Shown one piece after another: positions 5,506-8,259 of a DNA stretch of 8,259 nucleotides; position 1 is the first letter of the stretch, and each line of letters begins with the position of its first letter. This DNA comes from Pseudomonadota bacterium (GTDB taxonomy: Bacteria; Pseudomonadota; Gammaproteobacteria; Acidithiobacillales; Acidithiobacillaceae), in the NCBI GenBank assembly GCA_021840785.1, contig JAKBXD010000059.1, positions 1 to 8,259 of the forward strand, in the 5' to 3' direction. Made by a program: the position numbers and the translations under genes. The notes beneath the pieces were generated by a model that searched no databases, was not told where the DNA came from, and saw nothing but the letters and a program-made list of their open reading frames with translations.

Positions 5506-6257
5506 GCGGCCTCCTGGAAATCCTGGAAAAGCTCCAGCTGCCCCGGCGCCACCTGCGGCACGCGCGGACGGCGCACGCCGGTCGGCTGTCGGCGCGCCTT
5601 CCGAGCGCTGGCCTGGACCATGGCTGGCTGGATTGGGTCGCCGCAGAGATCAAGTTGGATGATCTCGCCCGCGGTGATCTCTGCGACCTTTTTCTCTGTG
5701 ATCTTTTTCTTCCGCCCGGCCCGGCTTTTTGGCAGCGGCTCCATAAGAGCCTCCACCGTCTGCACCTGCTCGGCCGGCACCAACTTTACAGTTCCATGGT
5801 CGCGGAATTGGCGCAGCCGGTGAACGGCGTTTTTGATTGTCCTGGTTGTGCGCCCGACCCGCTCGGCGGTTTCTTGATAAGAGAGGCCGGCGGCCAGCCA
5901 TATAAGGATTTTCAGGTCCGCGCCGTTTGCAGGGTAAATTTGGCGAATCGCCAGGAACTCCTGCTCAAGAATGTCTTTGCGCAGCATCCGATTTTTACAG
6001 TGATTGCACATTTCTGCCGTGCTCAAACCTTCCCGGCGGCCGTCATCTCCCTGGCGGAATGGTTTTTTCCCCTCCGGCTCTGGTTTTTCCTCTGGAACGG
6101 CCTTTTTTAAGCCGATTTCTTCATAATCATCATCCCCGGATTCTTCCAAGACCTCTTCAAAACCACGGTCCTCATCCAAAAGATCCGGAATTTCAACACC
6201 CAAACCTCCCCATCCAGGGGAGGCCATGTCCGCAATATCATCCAAAGTGATGTGCAT
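5502..6257 (-). CDS. HTH protein with a C-terminal beta-clamp-binding-type motif, 251 aa
   Basis: First gene of the replication operon; I recognise no named family. Residues about 15-70 are acidic and probably disordered (DLLDEDRGFEEVLEES and neighbours). A CNHC pair of cysteines (84-87) could contribute to a metal site, but no second pair is obvious. Residues about 113-150 form a helix-turn-helix like that of LuxR or sigma region 4 (ILIWLAAGLSYQETAERVGR, then TTRTIKNAVHRLRQF). A basic stretch follows (KSRAGRKKKITEKK). The C terminus reads APGQLELFQDFQEAA; QLELF (240-244) matches the QL[S/D]LF clamp-binding consensus used by polymerases and by the plasmid initiator TrfA. A second weak match, QLDLC, is at 201-205. 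The start at 6257 has GAGGA 8 nt upstream; a longer reading to 6329 has no such site. Likely roles are operon regulator, helicase loader or initiator accessory. Function is inferred. Confidence 0.75.
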   Translation of the reverse strand: MHITLDDIADMASPGWGGLGVEIPDLLDEDRGFEEVLEESGDDDYEEIGLKKAVPEEKPEPEGKKPFRQGDDGRREGLSTAEMCNHCKNRMLRKDILEQEFLAIRQIYPANGADLKILIWLAAGLSYQETAERVGRTTRTIKNAVHRLRQFRDHGTVKLVPAEQVQTVEALMEPLPKSRAGRKKKITEKKVAEITAGEIIQLDLCGDPIQPAMVQASARKARRQPTGVRRPRVPQVAPGQLELFQDFQEAA

Positions 6258-6358
6258 AAAAACGATCCTCGCACGAGCGTAGAAAACGCAAGCTCGCCGG
6301 GTCGAGCGGGATGAAAAACGAGGGCGCACAAAGGCGCCGGGAATTAGCCGGGGATCGT

Positions 6359-6376
6359 GGCGCGCGCAGGCGCGCC
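6359..6376 (-). other. GC hairpin in the replication operon leader
   Basis: A perfect 7-bp all-GC stem (GGCGCGC 6359-6365, GCGCGCC 6370-6376) with a 4-nt loop, about 100 nt before the start codon. No T run follows in the direction of transcription, so it is not a terminator; an RNA structural role is possible. Confidence 0.45.
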
Positions 6377-6407
6377 CGGGGGTAAAGCCATTTTTTGGGG
6401 ATTTTCT

Positions 6408-6434
6408 CAGGACAGATCTGTCCTGGGGGTCCTG
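6408..6434. promoter_or_regulatory. 18-bp perfect palindrome plus a third half-site (putative operator)
   Basis: CAGGACAGATCTGTCCTG (6408-6425) is a perfect palindrome. A third GTCCTG copy (6429-6434) follows in direct orientation with a 3-bp gap. There are thus three CAGGAC half-sites in 27 bp, an arrangement expected for cooperative protein binding. It lies about 90 nt downstream of the predicted transcription start, inside the leader. The HTH protein or the initiator of the same operon could bind it (inference). In RNA it could also fold into a hairpin. Confidence 0.65.
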
Positions 6435-6519
6435 AACTCTACCCGGATTTCTGTAGAATCAGCACTTTTTGATGCTGTTTTTGTTGCGCGCCCAGCTGGC
6501 GCGTACTGCCTTATCCCGA

Positions 6520-6547
6520 ATCGTAGCACAACCGTATAAGGTGTCAA
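6520..6547 (-). promoter_or_regulatory. Sigma70 promoter of the replication operon
   Basis: On the minus strand a perfect -35 TTGACA (6542-6547) is separated by 16 bp from a -10 TACGAT (6520-6525, two mismatches). The -35 starts 9 bp past the stop of the DUF2806 gene, and an unused Shine-Dalgarno-like AAGGAGG (6548-6554) lies in between. No terminator separates the upstream gene, so read-through could also feed the replication genes. Confidence 0.65.
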
Positions 6548-6556
6548 CCTCCTTAT

Positions 6557-7564
6557 CTATAGGTCTTGCTCAAATGTTGTAAGGAACAGACCTTCCCTGA
6601 CCTGTGTGGTTGTACCGCGTTTTGCCGTAACTCCTTGCCTCCGCAACGCCTCCCCAATAGATGTCAGATATTGCGGATTTGCCGCATCGTTAATTAGTCT
6701 CTGTAGTTCCGTTCCGGATTTTGTGAAAATAAGTGCGGGCACATGAAAGGTTTCTGCTGGTGAGGTCAACTGGATAAGGACGCCATTATTATTAAGCTCG
6801 ACCCGAATCTTAATGGCGGGTATTGGGTTTTGTGAAGGCGCAGCACCCATAATCTGGTTCAACGGGATGCCAGTTTTGAAGATTTTCGCCAGAGTATCAC
6901 TCGGCTGCAGAAGCCCGGCATCGCGCAATGCCAAAATCGAGTCAAATGGAAGGCCGAAAAGCTCCAGAGCGACATTGAGGTCTTGCGAAGGCAGGGCAAT
7001 CCATCCATCCTTCATGGCCAGACTGCATGCGCGCTGAAATATCTCGGCTTCTGAGCGGGAAAGTCTCCGTAGGGTGTCGAGGGATCTGACGCTGAATGTG
7101 CCAGGTGCGGCGATCTCGCCAGCTAGGATTTTCCCCCACAATAATTGCATATCGGCATCGCACACATTTTCGGCTTCCAGAAAAAACTTCCGGCGCCAAT
7201 CCGCATCAAGCGGTTTGTCAGAAACATCGTTAGGCAATTCGGTGGCTGCGGCATCGGCGATGGCTTCAATATTGAGTACGCCCTCAATCTCCCGCGTCAG
7301 GACCCTCATCCGTGCTCGCTCAGCAAGGTCCGGTCGCTCCGAAAGCAATGTCTCAACGCGTTGCGATAGCGCGTCGAATTGAAGTTCCCGCACCTTGATA
7401 TCCGTTTTAGCCTTGGCTAGAGCGGCGATTTGCTGTGCGTGAGCGTGAGCCGCGGCTTCTCGTCGAATCTTGGTGGGGCGATAGAGCGTACCAATGCCCT
7501 CAGACACCACGCCAATAAGTTTGCTTAGCGGTTTACTCAGCCCCGCGATGTCGCTTATCGTCAC
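6557..7564 (-). CDS. DUF2806-type protein, 335 aa
   Basis: Matches what I recall of the DUF2806 family, whose function is not established. The N terminus (DIAGLSKPLSKLIGVV, then SEGIGTLYRPTKIRR, residues 5-35) is the conserved opening. A long charged helix follows (about 36-95, probably coiled-coil). Then comes the family core at about 97-180: LNIEAIADAAATELP, DADWRRKFFLEAENV, LLWGKILAGEIAAPG and FSVRSLDTLRRLSRSEAEIF. The C-terminal third is mixed alpha/beta. No membrane segment or catalytic motif is visible. The frame is open to 7801, but the upstream part overlaps the 63-aa gene. The GTG at 7564 has AGGAG (7573-7577) 8 nt before it and places the start right at the family's usual opening, so I chose it; ATG 7588 is the alternative. 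It sits between a likely restriction gene and the replication operon, consistent with accessory DNA; a defence role is only speculation. Confidence 0.8.
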   Translation of the reverse strand: MTISDIAGLSKPLSKLIGVVSEGIGTLYRPTKIRREAAAHAHAQQIAALAKAKTDIKVRELQFDALSQRVETLLSERPDLAERARMRVLTREIEGVLNIEAIADAAATELPNDVSDKPLDADWRRKFFLEAENVCDADMQLLWGKILAGEIAAPGTFSVRSLDTLRRLSRSEAEIFQRACSLAMKDGWIALPSQDLNVALELFGLPFDSILALRDAGLLQPSDTLAKIFKTGIPLNQIMGAAPSQNPIPAIKIRVELNNNGVLIQLTSPAETFHVPALIFTKSGTELQRLINDAANPQYLTSIGEALRRQGVTAKRGTTTQVREGLFLTTFEQDL

Positions 7565-7745
7565 TCGTTTGGCTCCTAGGCATATCATTACGCGCTGGCC
7601 GTAGTCCTTGTGTCTGTATCTAGCCACAAACCGACGAGCCGAAGCAATAGAAGCTTGGTTATACGCCGACCTCCCGACCAGGTCCTCTTGCTGCCGGACA
7701 GCGCCGTGGAGGTGACGCAGATGTTGAAGGTCGGGCGGGTTCGCG

Positions 7746-7937
7746 CTAGGCACACCGCTGCCACCGGCCGGTCTGAACGGCCTGCCACAGCTCCCATTCA
7801 CTGACCACGATCACGCCGTCCGGATCTCCAGGATCGGAGCTCAGGTCGCGCAGGGTGACCCCGCGGTGGTCGCGCGAGGCAAGCACATAGACGGTTCCCG
7901 TGGCTGTATCTTTGTAGATTGCGAGGTCGTCGGACAT
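7746..7937 (-). CDS. Small hypothetical protein, 63 aa, possibly leaderless
   Basis: Family not recognised. The sequence is compact and protein-like: YKDTATGTVYVLASRDHRG, then VTLRDLSSDPGDPDGVIVV and a tryptophan-containing C terminus (SEWELWQAVQTGRWQ). It suggests a small beta-rich domain with a terminal helix. There is no membrane segment. Codon use shows the G/C-ending preference expected of a real gene. No Shine-Dalgarno precedes the ATG at 7937, but a TAAAAT -10 element lies only 6 nt upstream, so transcription could begin at or near the start codon. It is followed by 181 bp before the DUF2806 start and is divergent from the restriction-like gene. Confidence 0.6.
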   Translation of the reverse strand: MSDDLAIYKDTATGTVYVLASRDHRGVTLRDLSSDPGDPDGVIVVSEWELWQAVQTGRWQRCA

Positions 7938-7943
7938 ACAACC

Positions 7944-7949
7944 ATTTTA
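7944..7949 (-). promoter_or_regulatory. Candidate -10 element for leaderless expression
   Basis: TAAAAT on the minus strand (one mismatch to TATAAT) ends 6 nt before the ATG of the 63-aa gene. This spacing would put the first transcribed base at about the A of ATG. No good -35 is found at the right distance, so confidence is limited. Confidence 0.35.
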
Positions 7950-8067
7950 GCCGACGCGTTTCTTGAGGCGGACCCCGGGGAAAGGAGGGGGGTGGTCGCG
8001 TATGGATCTAGCAGTTTGTGGCCAAGGCGATGTAGACTGCATGGGTATTTAGGCTGCTAGGTAGACG

Positions 8068-8259
8068 ATGTTTGAAACCCGCACTTACGAAGACCCGTTG
8101 GTCCTTCCCCCGGCGATTCGCGCCCGATGGACCTTCCTGGAGACGAGCTCCGCGGCCGCTGTGCTACGCTCTGTGTGCCCGGATGAGTGGCGGGATATCA
8201 CCGATGTCCTAACGAGCTTTGCGCTGGACCCCCAGCAATGGCTGCGGGCCGGCGGAAAC
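8068..8259 (+). CDS. N-terminal fragment of a probable BglII-superfamily restriction endonuclease (partial)
   Basis: The only plus-strand gene; it is open to the window edge, with 64 codons visible. The segment SSAAAVLRSVCPDEWRDITD followed by VLTSFALDPQQWLRAGGN matches the opening I recall for BglII-like type II restriction enzymes: a helix 'A..VL....P.E...I..VL..F.L', then 'AGGN'. The catalytic residues of that fold lie further on and are not visible. The first 25 residues (MFETRTYEDPLVLPPAIRAR) look like an N-terminal extension. The ATG at 8068 has only a weak purine stretch upstream; an AAAGGAGGGG (7981-7990) lies further back, before a 16-codon frame. A partner methyltransferase would be expected downstream. 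Assignment rests on short similarity recalled from memory. Confidence 0.45.
   Translation, partial: MFETRTYEDPLVLPPAIRARWTFLETSSAAAVLRSVCPDEWRDITDVLTSFALDPQQWLRAGGN

Larger units (their letters stand above)
6258..6556. other. 299-bp leader and regulatory region of the replication operon
   Basis: No credible gene lies here. It holds a strong minus-strand promoter (6520-6547), an 18-bp palindrome with an extra half-site (6408-6434), AT-rich patches (6390-6407) and a GC hairpin (6359-6376, GGCGCGC/GCGCGCC, 4-nt loop). If the promoter is used, the mRNA has an unusually long leader of about 250 nt before the ATG at 6257. Confidence 0.6.

Noticed and set aside
5268..6110. Long plus-strand open frame of 280 codons opposite the helicase and HTH genes
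   Set aside because: It is antisense to two well-supported genes with motifs and start signals, and its product has the Arg/Leu/Pro-rich look of a shadow frame.
6460..6485. CAGCA...TGCTG hairpin followed by TTTTT on the plus strand as a terminator
   Set aside because: The stem is only 5 bp with an 8-nt loop and no plus-strand gene lies upstream.
6357..6539. Plus-strand 60-codon frame in the replication operon leader
   Set aside because: No ribosome-binding site, crosses the palindrome and promoter of the opposite strand, and the protein has no recognisable features.
6770..6780. DnaA-box-like TTATCCAGT inside the DUF2806 gene
   Set aside because: It is a single imperfect match within coding sequence, with no cluster nearby.
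7565..7801. Upstream extension of the DUF2806 frame
   Set aside because: It overlaps the 63-aa gene, lacks a start signal, and the conserved family opening begins right after the GTG at 7564. I looked for a separate gene in 7565-7745 and saw none.

Overview
The window reads as a segment of an accessory replicon (plasmid or integrated plasmid-like element) from a Gram-negative bacterium with a moderately high GC content. An exported outer-membrane protein with a terminal-Phe beta-barrel points to a diderm. A compact replication operon, an operator-controlled operon of unknown small genes and the start of a probable restriction endonuclease point to mobile DNA. I cannot name the organism; an acid-tolerant proteobacterium such as Acidithiobacillus is only a guess from style.

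Layout: every gene except the last lies on the minus strand, so it is described right to left. 8068-8259 (+) is the 5' end of a gene running off the window that resembles BglII-superfamily restriction enzymes. Divergent from it are a 63-aa orphan (7746-7937), apparently leaderless, and a DUF2806-type protein (6557-7564). A promoter beginning 8 bp beyond the DUF2806 stop codon (TTGACA-N16-TACGAT) drives a long leader carrying an 18-bp perfect palindrome. It then reads into a three-gene replication operon: an HTH protein ending in a beta-clamp-binding-type motif (5502-6257), a short DnaB-like helicase (4480-5505) and a probable replication initiator (3597-4496). These genes overlap, which implies translational coupling. 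The 3' end of the initiator gene carries 21-bp tandem repeats next to an AT-rich inverted repeat; together they could be origin iterons embedded in coding sequence.

Next comes a G-rich 342-bp gap, then an outer-membrane protein with an N-terminal OmpA-like domain and a C-terminal barrel (1707-3254), closed by a good rho-independent terminator (1635-1661). Finally, a promoter with a 14-bp palindrome in its spacer drives four small genes (1467 down to 32): two unknown soluble proteins, a ribbon-helix-helix DNA-binding protein and a single-pass membrane protein. The RHH protein is the natural candidate to bind the palindrome. The window opens with an extremely G-rich tract just beyond the last stop codon.

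The most interesting unit is the replication operon. A probable initiator, a DnaB lacking its N-terminal domain but carrying an SSB-like tail, and a DNA-binding protein with a clamp-binding-type tail look like a self-contained replisome-recruitment module. This is inference from motifs and gene order.
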